From positions 1-64,000 of the forward strand of contig NZ_MKGR01000003.1 of the NCBI RefSeq assembly GCF_001908095.1: a DNA stretch of 64,000 nucleotides, read 5' to 3'. This stretch comes from Xenorhabdus thuongxuanensis (GTDB lineage Bacteria > Pseudomonadota > Gammaproteobacteria > Enterobacterales > Enterobacteriaceae). The notes below the pieces were generated by a model. That model did no database searches, was not told the origin of the DNA, and worked only from the letters and a program-made list of their open reading frames with translations. Below, piece by piece: positions 1 to 7,755 of the stretch. Position 1 is the stretch's first letter; each line of letters begins with the position of its first letter. Both the position numbers and the translations under genes were made by a program.

Positions 1-3000
1 GGTGATTGTCTGGTCATCTGCCGCTATCAATATTGGTGATTCTGCCAGTGCCTGGCTGTATTCCGTCAGTGTTGTCAGATACCGTTGCTGGGTGAGTACA
101 CACGGGCTTCCGGTATCTTGCAGAATAAACTGCACCCGCTCCGGAGGATATTCCGGGGAAATGGGCACATAAGCGCCACCGGCTTTCAGTACCGCCAGGA
201 TACTGATAACCATTGCCAGACTGCGGTCAAGATAGAGGGCGATAGGGGTATCTGCTCGCAGAGGGGCACAACGTTCCCGAATAACACCGGCCAATTGATT
301 TGCCCGTTGGTTTAACTGCCGGTAGGTCAGGGTTTCCCCTTCAAAGACCAGCGCCACGTTATCTGGCGTCTTTTCTGCCTGGGCTTCAAACAATGGCGGC
401 AAGGTGTTATCTTGCGGGTAAGGGGCATCGGTCTGGTTCCAGGTGTGCAGCAGGGTTTTACGTTCTTCTTCACTGAGGAACCGGATAGAGGTATGTGGCT
501 GGTGTGGATCACGGGCTACGGCATACAAAATAAGCTCAAGTTGATGAAGCAAGCGCTGTGCTTGTTTGTCTGTCAGCCAGTCTTCCCCATAACCCAATTT
601 GACCGTAAGACAGTTATCTTGCTCATAGGCCATCAGTGATAATGGATAATCGGTTTTTTCGATGGATCGGCGGAATATCAGGGTGTTTTCAATCCCTGCC
701 TGATTTTCGCTCGCCACGGGGACGGGGTAATTTTCAAAGACAAACAGGCTATGGAATAACCGCTCCCCGTCGGATTGCAAACTGGCAAGTGAGACGGCGC
801 TGTGACTGTTGAGGGCGGCGATATCTTGCTGTATAGCGTGTAAGACGCTCATAACCCTGTGGGTTTTATGCCACTGTACCCTCAATGGCAAGGTATTAAT
901 ATACAGGCCGACACTGGATTCAATACCGTCCACCGGTATATCGCGCCCGGAGACGGTAGTGCCAACAATAGTCTGTTCATCTCCGGTATAACTGTGCAGT
1001 AATTTATGCCAGGCAAATTGCAGTACCACATTCAGGGTAATACCTTGCGTCCGGCACATATCCCTAAGTTGCGCATAATCGCTTCCCTGTACAGTGAGCG
1101 CCTGTTCAGCCGGTTTTTCGACGGTTTTTATCTGCGCCAGGTTCACATGATGATGTAACAGGGTTGATAGATCATTGGTTCCTTGAAAATGTGTTTTGCG
1201 TTCCGCCCAATACTTTTCAGATTCAGCCAGATACCCCAGATAATATTGCTGGGTTGCCAGATAAGCCTGCTCCACTACGATCTGAGGCTTCTGTCCTTGT
1301 ACCAGCATGTCGTAATACTCGTGTACGGTCTGTAATAAAATCGGGCCACTCCAGCCATCAGTAATAGTGTGGTGTTGGGTGATCAGAACCGTTACCAGTT
1401 GTTCACTCTGTTTAATTAAGGTAAAGCGGATTAATCCGGGTTGCTGTAAATTAAAAGGCAGGGTACGGTCATGTTGTTGGATCGCTTCAATCTCTTTGTT
1501 TCGTTCTTCTTCTGGTAATTGGCTGATATCTTTAATCTCGAAGTTCGCCGGATTAATACTGGTACCCGTGGTTACAATCTGCAATATTTCCCCTTCCCAA
1601 TCAAATGCCGTTCTGAGGATGGGAAAGCGCAGTGAAGCCAGCGACCAGGCTTGCTGGTAAGCGGCAAGATTGAGTTGGGTGTGATAATCCAACAGCAATT
1701 GCACGCGATAAGCATCATCCTGTGGTTGAGTCAGATGATGATAAATAAATCCTTGCTGCAAACTGGTGGCGGGATACAGGGTTTCCACCTGATAGTTTTG
1801 TTGTAAACGATTTAAGCGTTCAATCGAAACCGCTTTAAATTTATAATCACTGGGTGTTCTCACACTACCCAATTGAGCCTGTTTTTGGCTGGCAGCGATA
1901 ACACTATTGAGTGCTTGCTCAAAAGCCGTGATAAACATGTGTGCTGAGGTTGATGGTAAACGAGACAGTACACTGAATTGCAGTTTTCCTGCCTGAACTG
2001 CGCCATTGATATCTAGCAGTAAATGGCTAATGTTCTCGCTGGCGATCATTGAACCACAGTCTTCGTTGGTCAGCGCCCAATCCTGATGGTTAATTTGTCC
2101 GGCATCACCCCCTAATTGACCAAGGTAGTTAAAGCTGATAGCTGGCAAATTCTCTGATAAGTATCCGGCCTGATGTAACGCCCCATAACCGATGCCTTTG
2201 TTCGGTACGGCTCGCAGCATTTCTTTGGTGTGAATAATGGTTTCCGCGACATCGGCTTGCATTGTCAGACGAACAGGATAAGTGGTTGTAAACCAGCCCA
2301 CAGTTTCGGAGACATCCAGAGCACTGTCGATGGCTTCCCGTCCATGCCCCTCAAGAGTGATGAGGTTCACCGCCCGTGAGAATGTTGTCTGCAATGCCAG
2401 TGTGAGAGCACTAAGCAGTAAGTCATTAATTTCAGTGTGATAACCTAGATTAGCCTCATGCAGCAGAGTGTTTGTTAGTTCAGTTGATAAACTCAGTTGA
2501 TGCGTGTTGAGTTCTCCCATCACCGGATAAGTTTCCCCCCCCGCCATGACGCCTTGCCAGTAGGGCACTTCATCTTGATGTTGTATGGCATATCGATGGA
2601 CAGCAGTAACCCATTGCCGGTAACTACTGGTTTTCGGTGGCAGCACTGTTCCCTGTAGCAGCAGGCGTATATTTTCCGCAATAATCCGCCAGGACACCAC
2701 GTCAATAATCAGGTGGTGAAATGCGAAGAATAAGCGGGCGCTGCCATCAGAATATCCGGTCAGATGAGCGGCTTGCCATAAAGGTCCCGTACAATAATTA
2801 AAGCCACTCTGCCATTGTGTCAGTTGCTGGTGATTTAATTCATTGAAATCACAATGCAGCAATGTGGGTAACCAGGGTGGCATTTCTGCGGGGTAGCACT
2901 GGCGATAACCTTGTTCGGTCTCAACAAAATGGACGCGTAACATATCATGTCGCTCAGCCAGTGCGATCAGCGCCTGTTCAATAGCAGCGTGACTGATATT

Positions 3001-4990
3001 GCCTGGCAGTCGGATCATAAATGCCTGATTCCAATGGTGAGGACATGGTAGATTCTGGTTGAAGAAATCCTGCTGGATAGGCAACAGATCAAATTCCCCG
3101 TTTAATAACCCCTGTTCTGCAACCACCGTTACAGTGGATAACGTTTGTGTCAGTAGTTGTGCTAACCGTGCTACCGTTGGTGCTTCAAAAATCGATTTGA
3201 CTTGCAGGGAAAAACCGAGCTGCCGTAGTTTGGAGACCAATTGGATACTGACAATCGAGTCGCCACCGATACGGAAGAAATTATCCTCAATACCGATCCG
3301 TTCTAATCCTAAAACGTCTTGCCAGAGTGCGCACAATCGGGTTTCCAACTCAGTGCGCGGCGTTATATAAAGATCCCGATCTTCCCACACAGGCGCTGGC
3401 AAAGTATGGCGGTCGAGCTTACCGTTAATAGTCAAGGGGACGGCATCAATGCGGGTAAAACTGGCGGGTATCATATACTCTGGCAGGCGGGTTGACAGAT
3501 GCTCTATCAGAGTGTCATTGGTCAAGGCTTCGTCGGTAACCAGATAAGCCACCAGTGCTTTATGGCTCACATGCTCTCGGTCGATCACCACTGCCTGCTT
3601 CACTTGTGGGTGAGAGGATAAGGCTGTTTCGATTTCACACAGTTCAATGCGGTAACCACGAATTTTGACCTGAAAATCATTGCGCCCCATATATTCCAGG
3701 TTACCGTCCGGCAGCCAGCGTACCCGATCACCGGTTTTGTACAGGCGAGTATAACCACGGGCTTTATCTTCGTCTGTGGCAAACGGATTTTCCACAAAAC
3801 GCTCGACAGTCAGATCTGGACGATTCCGATACCCCCTTGCCAGCCCTGCACCGCCGATATACAACTCACCAGGGGCGCCAATGGGAGACAGTTGGCCGTA
3901 ATGATTAAGGACATACAGGCGGGTGTTGTGATGTGCCTTGCCAATCGGAATATTGCCACTCATTTCGTTGGTTACATCAAAGTGAGTAATATCATTTGTG
4001 GTTTCTGTGGGACCATAGAGGTTAATTAAAGTACTCGAATGACTATTTATAGATCTAAACGCGTTGACATGGGACATCGTCAACGCTTCTCCGCCACACA
4101 GAACATAACGGATAGTATCGGGTAACTGCTGCCCTAAGTCCCGTACCGTTTGGCAGAAAGCGCCTAACATGGACGGGACAAATTGCACCACCGTTACGCC
4201 AGTTTTCTGTATCAGTTGATATAAAACCTCAGGCTGTTTATGGATATCAGGTGAGGGCAGCACGATACTGGCACCAAAACAGTTAGCTGCAATCAACTCC
4301 CAGACTGAAGCATCAAAGGTATAAGGGATTTGTTGCAGGATCTTATCCGATGCACTTAATGGATATTGGGATTGCATCCAACACAGGTGATTGATGACGT
4401 TTCGGTGGGTCAACTCAACGCCTTTCGGCTGTCCGGTCGTCCCGGAGGTGTAGATAATGTAGGCCAAATCAGTACTTTTGTTCACTGGCACTAAATTTTC
4501 CACTGATTGGTCTTGGGTGACTGTGCAGTCATCTGTGGCTATCAGCGCTGGCTGAATTGGCAACGTGTAGGTATGTTTATCCAGTGTTGTCAGGTGCCAC
4601 TGTTGGGTGAGTACACATGGGCTTCCGGTGTCTTCCAGAATAAACTGAACTCGCTCCTGAGGATATTCAGGGGAGATCGGCACATAGGCGCCACCGGCTT
4701 TCAGTACCGCCAGGATACTGACTACCATCTCCAGACTGCGGTCGAGGTAGAGAGCGATTGGTGTATCTGCTTGCATCGGTGCATTGCGTTGCCGTTGGCA
4801 GTGTTCACGTATTATAACGGCGAGCTGGTTTGCCTGTTCATTGAGTTGACGATAGGTCAGGGTTTTCTCTTCAAACACCAGCGCCACGTTATTCGGTGTT
4901 CTCTCTGCCTGTGCCTCGAACAGTTGCTGTAAGATTTTATCCTGTGGGTAGGATGCATCAGTCTGGTTCCAACTGTGCAATAGGGTATGA
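1..4990 (-). repeat. intragenic repeat: 1-470 resembles 4510-4990
   Basis: The inter-module linker plus the start of the second A domain (about 1-470) matches the equivalent part of the first A domain (about 4510-4990) very closely at the DNA level, including long identical runs around 165-225 and 4680-4735. The two copies are about 4.5 kb apart, one per module. This is much tighter than ordinary A-domain homology and suggests recent module duplication or gene conversion within the gene. The span given encloses both copies. Confidence 0.7.
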
Positions 4991-6318
4991 CGCTCCTGTT
5001 CTAATAAGATAGGTAATTCATTGACGAATAAAGAAGACGTGTTAAGCAAAGCAGTCAATAAGTTCTGTAATCGCACAAGTATTTGTTTTACATCTTGCTC
5101 ACTAAAATATTCCCGTAAATAATCTATCGCTATTGTTAGCTCCTGATCATATCCAAAGTCTTGCAAGCGAAAAACGATAGGATCAGTGTTAAATCCCCCA
5201 TCTACAATATAATGCTGCGCCTGATTGATTTCAGATGCTGATTCTGAAAGTCTTTCATAGAATATAAATATATTAGGTAAAGCAACGCCATGGTTACTGG
5301 CCATGCGAATCAAGTGAGAACGAGGGAACTGGCTGTGGTGATAACTCTCTTTTAGCGCTAATTCCATTACTTTAATCTGTTCAGTGACACTGATTGTATG
5401 AGAAACCTGGCAATGTACCGGATAGATATTTGTCTGCATCCCTACGACATATTTCTCTGATTTTGTCCTTCTGCCATGAGTAATAGTATTAAATGTTAAT
5501 TCCTGTTGTCCTGTTAATTCTGACATCATAATGATGACTAAACTCGAAAATACAGCAAGGAAATTCGTTTTATTTTTTTCACAAAAAGCAAGTAAATCTG
5601 CTTTAATTGAAAACGGTAATACCAACATGTCGCTACGGGAACCCTTATTCTGATAATAAGGAATTAATTGATGGATATCATTTTTTGTTAAAAAGTCATA
5701 CCAGTGGTTTTTATCTTTTTCACAATAAGAAGAAGTCAGATATTCTTTTGCTTTTTCTATGGTATCTAAATATTGTGGAATTTCTGCTAACCAGGCTGTT
5801 GAGGTTCCATTTTTCAGACATGCATATAACTTATGGGTATATTCATGTAACCGAAATAAACCAACCCCATCAATCATAATATGATGAAATTTAGTGAAGA
5901 AGTAATATTTCTCGTTGGTAATACGAAGCAATGCGGCCTGGTATAAGGACTCATTTGGAAAGTTAATAGGAGTATCTATCTGCTGCTGCATCCAAAGTTT
6001 TGCTTTTTTTTCAGGATCAGGCTGCGTTGTAAAATCATGGAATATGACTAATGCAGTATCACTCTGTTCCTGAATATATTGGGTTGCTTCATTATCCGAA
6101 TTAACGGATATGCGTAACCGCAACATATCAACATGTTGGTATAGTAATCGCCAAACTTGTTGCAAGATGATTATATCAACTTTACCTTCCATCAAGGTAT
6201 ACCAACCCAGGTTGTATAATGGGTTGTTTTCATGAAAGGTTTGCTCATAAAACACATCCTCTTGAGCGGGATGAAGGTTATATAAGTTCGAATTCAACGA
6301 ACCTTCAAGTGTTCTCAT
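1..6318 (-). CDS. large NRPS, N-terminal part (C-A-PCP-E-C-A...), runs off the left edge
   Basis: Uninterrupted minus-strand frame from an ATG at 6318 to the window edge (2106 codons), so the C-terminus is not seen. Domains in order: condensation domain with HHIMIDG near residue 144; adenylation domain with A3 core YIIYTSGTTGQPKG near 621; PCP with GGDS (pantetheinylated Ser about 1021); epimerization domain with HHLIID at about 1201; second condensation domain with HHTITDGW near 1648; second adenylation domain starting near 1955 and cut by the edge. The E domain implies a D-configured first residue and a DCL-type second C domain. The first A domain reads approximately D-A-W-Q-L-G-L-N-D at the Stachelhaus positions by hand alignment to GrsA; this is somewhat glutamine-like but not a confident call. 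Because the protein begins with a C domain, it either starts a lipopeptide (acyl starter) or accepts a chain from another NRPS. Product unknown. An upstream in-frame stop lies three codons before the ATG. Confidence 0.93.
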   Translation of the reverse strand, partial: MRTLEGSLNSNLYNLHPAQEDVFYEQTFHENNPLYNLGWYTLMEGKVDIIILQQVWRLLYQHVDMLRLRISVNSDNEATQYIQEQSDTALVIFHDFTTQPDPEKKAKLWMQQQIDTPINFPNESLYQAALLRITNEKYYFFTKFHHIMIDGVGLFRLHEYTHKLYACLKNGTSTAWLAEIPQYLDTIEKAKEYLTSSYCEKDKNHWYDFLTKNDIHQLIPYYQNKGSRSDMLVLPFSIKADLLAFCEKNKTNFLAVFSSLVIIMMSELTGQQELTFNTITHGRRTKSEKYVVGMQTNIYPVHCQVSHTISVTEQIKVMELALKESYHHSQFPRSHLIRMASNHGVALPNIFIFYERLSESASEINQAQHYIVDGGFNTDPIVFRLQDFGYDQELTIAIDYLREYFSEQDVKQILVRLQNLLTALLNTSSLFVNELPILLEQERHTLLHSWNQTDASYPQDKILQQLFEAQAERTPNNVALVFEEKTLTYRQLNEQANQLAVIIREHCQRQRNAPMQADTPIALYLDRSLEMVVSILAVLKAGGAYVPISPEYPQERVQFILEDTGSPCVLTQQWHLTTLDKHTYTLPIQPALIATDDCTVTQDQSVENLVPVNKSTDLAYIIYTSGTTGQPKGVELTHRNVINHLCWMQSQYPLSASDKILQQIPYTFDASVWELIAANCFGASIVLPSPDIHKQPEVLYQLIQKTGVTVVQFVPSMLGAFCQTVRDLGQQLPDTIRYVLCGGEALTMSHVNAFRSINSHSSTLINLYGPTETTNDITHFDVTNEMSGNIPIGKAHHNTRLYVLNHYGQLSPIGAPGELYIGGAGLARGYRNRPDLTVERFVENPFATDEDKARGYTRLYKTGDRVRWLPDGNLEYMGRNDFQVKIRGYRIELCEIETALSSHPQVKQAVVIDREHVSHKALVAYLVTDEALTNDTLIEHLSTRLPEYMIPASFTRIDAVPLTINGKLDRHTLPAPVWEDRDLYITPRTELETRLCALWQDVLGLERIGIEDNFFRIGGDSIVSIQLVSKLRQLGFSLQVKSIFEAPTVARLAQLLTQTLSTVTVVAEQGLLNGEFDLLPIQQDFFNQNLPCPHHWNQAFMIRLPGNISHAAIEQALIALAERHDMLRVHFVETEQGYRQCYPAEMPPWLPTLLHCDFNELNHQQLTQWQSGFNYCTGPLWQAAHLTGYSDGSARLFFAFHHLIIDVVSWRIIAENIRLLLQGTVLPPKTSSYRQWVTAVHRYAIQHQDEVPYWQGVMAGGETYPVMGELNTHQLSLSTELTNTLLHEANLGYHTEINDLLLSALTLALQTTFSRAVNLITLEGHGREAIDSALDVSETVGWFTTTYPVRLTMQADVAETIIHTKEMLRAVPNKGIGYGALHQAGYLSENLPAISFNYLGQLGGDAGQINHQDWALTNEDCGSMIASENISHLLLDINGAVQAGKLQFSVLSRLPSTSAHMFITAFEQALNSVIAASQKQAQLGSVRTPSDYKFKAVSIERLNRLQQNYQVETLYPATSLQQGFIYHHLTQPQDDAYRVQLLLDYHTQLNLAAYQQAWSLASLRFPILRTAFDWEGEILQIVTTGTSINPANFEIKDISQLPEEERNKEIEAIQQHDRTLPFNLQQPGLIRFTLIKQSEQLVTVLITQHHTITDGWSGPILLQTVHEYYDMLVQGQKPQIVVEQAYLATQQYYLGYLAESEKYWAERKTHFQGTNDLSTLLHHHVNLAQIKTVEKPAEQALTVQGSDYAQLRDMCRTQGITLNVVLQFAWHKLLHSYTGDEQTIVGTTVSGRDIPVDGIESSVGLYINTLPLRVQWHKTHRVMSVLHAIQQDIAALNSHSAVSLASLQSDGERLFHSLFVFENYPVPVASENQAGIENTLIFRRSIEKTDYPLSLMAYEQDNCLTVKLGYGEDWLTDKQAQRLLHQLELILYAVARDPHQPHTSIRFLSEEERKTLLHTWNQTDAPYPQDNTLPPLFEAQAEKTPDNVALVFEGETLTYRQLNQRANQLAGVIRERCAPLRADTPIALYLDRSLAMVISILAVLKAGGAYVPISPEYPPERVQFILQDTGSPCVLTQQRYLTTLTEYSQALAESPILIAADDQTIT

Positions 6319-6323
6319 AGTAA

Positions 6324-6329
6324 ATTATA
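6324..6329 (-). promoter_or_regulatory. candidate -10 box (TATAAT) abutting the NRPS start codon
   Basis: On the minus strand a perfect TATAAT lies only 5 nt before the NRPS ATG, and no Shine-Dalgarno sequence is visible between it and the start. A hexamer 17 bp further upstream (AACTTG) is a poor -35. If the box is used, transcription would begin at or next to the A of the ATG, giving a nearly leaderless mRNA. In DNA this AT-rich a chance TATAAT is quite possible. Confidence 0.35.
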
Positions 6330-6801
6330 CGAATGCATTCCGTTTACAAGTTATTTGTAACCTCGCAATCTTTCAGCATTCCCCCTCATTTAAAATAGTT
6401 AATGTTGTTTGTCCACGGTTTAAAGTTTTATTTTTTTTGTCTATTTAAGTGTATATCTTCGTCACTTATCCTGTTTTGTGCAGTTTGTTTTTGTTTTCGA
6501 GAATAGTCATTATTTTTACCCATTATTCCATGATCATGATTTTATGGTCGTAGTTCTTCAAGTTTCAATAGTGATAGTCATTTGCATTGAAGTCTATAAT
6601 ATTTTTTATTTGTTATGGTTATGTTTTTTAATTTTTTATGGATATAATGCGATCTGGTTTAGTTTCTTTATGGTTACCTGTTGGTATTTGAATTGCTATT
6701 ATTGTGTTTTTTATCGCAAAAATAATTCCCTGTTATTTTCTATATTGAAGTAAATAATTTCTTTAAGTCATTTTTATGATAAATTATTTAAGGTGATTTT
6801 T
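6330..6801. other. AT-rich intergenic DNA upstream of the NRPS
   Basis: Very AT-rich, poly-T-laden DNA between the NRPS start and the small candidate gene at 6802. The only longer frame (6478-6753, plus, GTG start) has no ribosome-binding site and encodes a low-complexity Phe/Tyr/Ile-rich chain, so it is not accepted as a gene. No terminator or operator could be identified with confidence. Confidence 0.6.
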
Positions 6802-6972
6802 ATGGGTGGAAATAATATTGACATATGTGGATGGATTAATGGGGTAATTATTTTTATTTTATTGAATGATTCTCTGCCAAATTTATATTTGATTTTTCCC
6901 CTCATTATTATTCTTCTTCATAAAGAAAAAACACTTCATTTCGTTAAGGTATTGTATTTTAACTTATGGTAG
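6802..6972 (+). CDS. candidate small membrane protein, 56 residues, unrecognised
   Basis: Open frame from ATG at 6802 to TAG at 6970-6972. It has a good Shine-Dalgarno (AAGGTGA, about 6 nt before the ATG), which is unusual for a chance frame in this AT-rich stretch. The product starts MGGNNIDICGWINGV and has two hydrophobic stretches (roughly residues 10-22 and 27-41) separated by a short polar NDSLPN turn, then a basic tail containing HKEK. That pattern fits a small hairpin-like inner-membrane protein. It lies upstream of emrE on the same strand, ending 57 nt before it, and could be co-transcribed. No family recognised; it may equally be non-coding. Confidence 0.4.
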   Translation: MGGNNIDICGWINGVIIFILLNDSLPNLYLIFPLIIILLHKEKTLHFVKVLYFNLW

Positions 6973-7028
6973 ATTAAGCAGTTTTTTTGAAATTTGCTCT
7001 GTCTTATAACTTTGGCTTGGTGAGTAAT

Positions 7029-7361
7029 ATGAATGTATGGGGTTATTTGTTTATCGCGATTTTGTCTGAAGTGATAGCGACAACAATGTTAAAATCTGCC
7101 GATGGCTTCACTCGCTTAGTGCCGTCTATTATTGTGGTGACGGGATATTGCTTATCATTTTGGGCGTTATCACAAGTTGTAAAAGTGATGCCTTTGGGGA
7201 TTGCTTATGCTGTTTGGTCTTGCCTTGGTATAGTTTTAGTCTCTATTGCAGGTATATTTTTATACCAGCAAAAATTGGATTTACCGGCAATTATCGGTAT
7301 TCTTCTTATTATTGCAGGTGTTTTAGTCATCAATTTGCTTTCTAAAAGTGCAGGGCATTGA
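7029..7361 (+). CDS. emrE: EmrE-type small multidrug resistance transporter
   Basis: 110-residue SMR-family inner-membrane protein with four hydrophobic helices. SMR proteins act as antiparallel dimers that exchange protons for lipophilic cations. Family hallmarks are visible: the membrane Glu in helix 1 (AILSEVIATTMLK, residue 14, matching EmrE Glu14), GIAYAVWSCLGIV in helix 3, and a C-terminal end (LDLPAIIGILLIIAGVLVIN) nearly identical to E. coli EmrE. The start at 7029 (MNVWGYL) is preferred over an in-frame codon 42 nt upstream because it gives the family length of 110 and the usual N-terminus; its ribosome-binding site is weak. It sits between an NRPS and a siderophore cluster, so it could export a hydrophobic metabolite, but that is only a guess from position. 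Confidence 0.9.
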   Translation: MNVWGYLFIAILSEVIATTMLKSADGFTRLVPSIIVVTGYCLSFWALSQVVKVMPLGIAYAVWSCLGIVLVSIAGIFLYQQKLDLPAIIGILLIIAGVLVINLLSKSAGH

Positions 7362-7397
7362 TCTATACCCTAATTCGATAGTTAAACTGGAGAAAAT

Positions 7398-7688
7398 ATG
7401 CGGTTAAAACGGGGAGTTATCCTTGTCAAGTTGTTGCTGGTAGGTGCTATATTAGCAGGTTGCAGCGGGCATCAAGCAGATACTTCATCAAGCCGATACA
7501 AACATTATCAATATTCTGATTTGGGTATTTATCTGAGTAAAGATGCCAGTGAAAGTTGCTCTGATGCAGGGGGAATTCCGGCATTAACCAAGCAATTGAA
7601 TGGTCATCAAATTCCTGTTTGCCAATTGGCGAATGGTCGTCGTTGTAATGAACAGGCTTTGTTGGATGGTGGGTGTACATCCTTTTAA
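7398..7688 (+). CDS. small DUF333-family lipoprotein
   Basis: 96-residue predicted lipoprotein. A basic N-terminus and hydrophobic stretch lead into a lipobox LAGC, giving a lipidated Cys at residue 22. The mature part has the DUF333 pattern (as in YoaF of E. coli): a Cys near 'SESCSDAGGIPAL', then 'VCQLANGRRCNEQALL', with further cysteines that could form disulphides. DUF333 proteins were once called putative haemolysins, but no function is established. It follows emrE by 36 nt on the same strand, has a reasonable ribosome-binding site (GGAGAA), and is followed directly by a terminator. Sure of the lipoprotein assignment, fairly sure of the family. Confidence 0.8.
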   Translation: MRLKRGVILVKLLLVGAILAGCSGHQADTSSSRYKHYQYSDLGIYLSKDASESCSDAGGIPALTKQLNGHQIPVCQLANGRRCNEQALLDGGCTSF

Positions 7689-7691
7689 TTA

Positions 7692-7721
7692 GGGAAAACC
7701 AGACATCACTCTGGTTTTCCC
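7692..7721. terminator. bidirectional hairpin between the lipoprotein gene and the siderophore operon
   Basis: A perfect inverted repeat, GGGAAAACCAG paired with CTGGTTTTCCC around an 8-nt loop, lies between two convergent genes. It can end the emrE-lipoprotein transcript and the long siderophore operon coming from the other side. The tails are only modestly T-rich, the T run being inside the stem. Confidence 0.7.
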
Positions 7722-7755
7722 CGGAAGTATTATGGCGACCTATCCCAATAAGCTT

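Noticed and set aside
6478-6753. 91-codon plus-strand frame in the AT-rich gap
   Set aside because: GTG start without a ribosome-binding site, low-complexity Phe/Tyr/Ile-rich product typical of poly-T DNA, no family resemblance.
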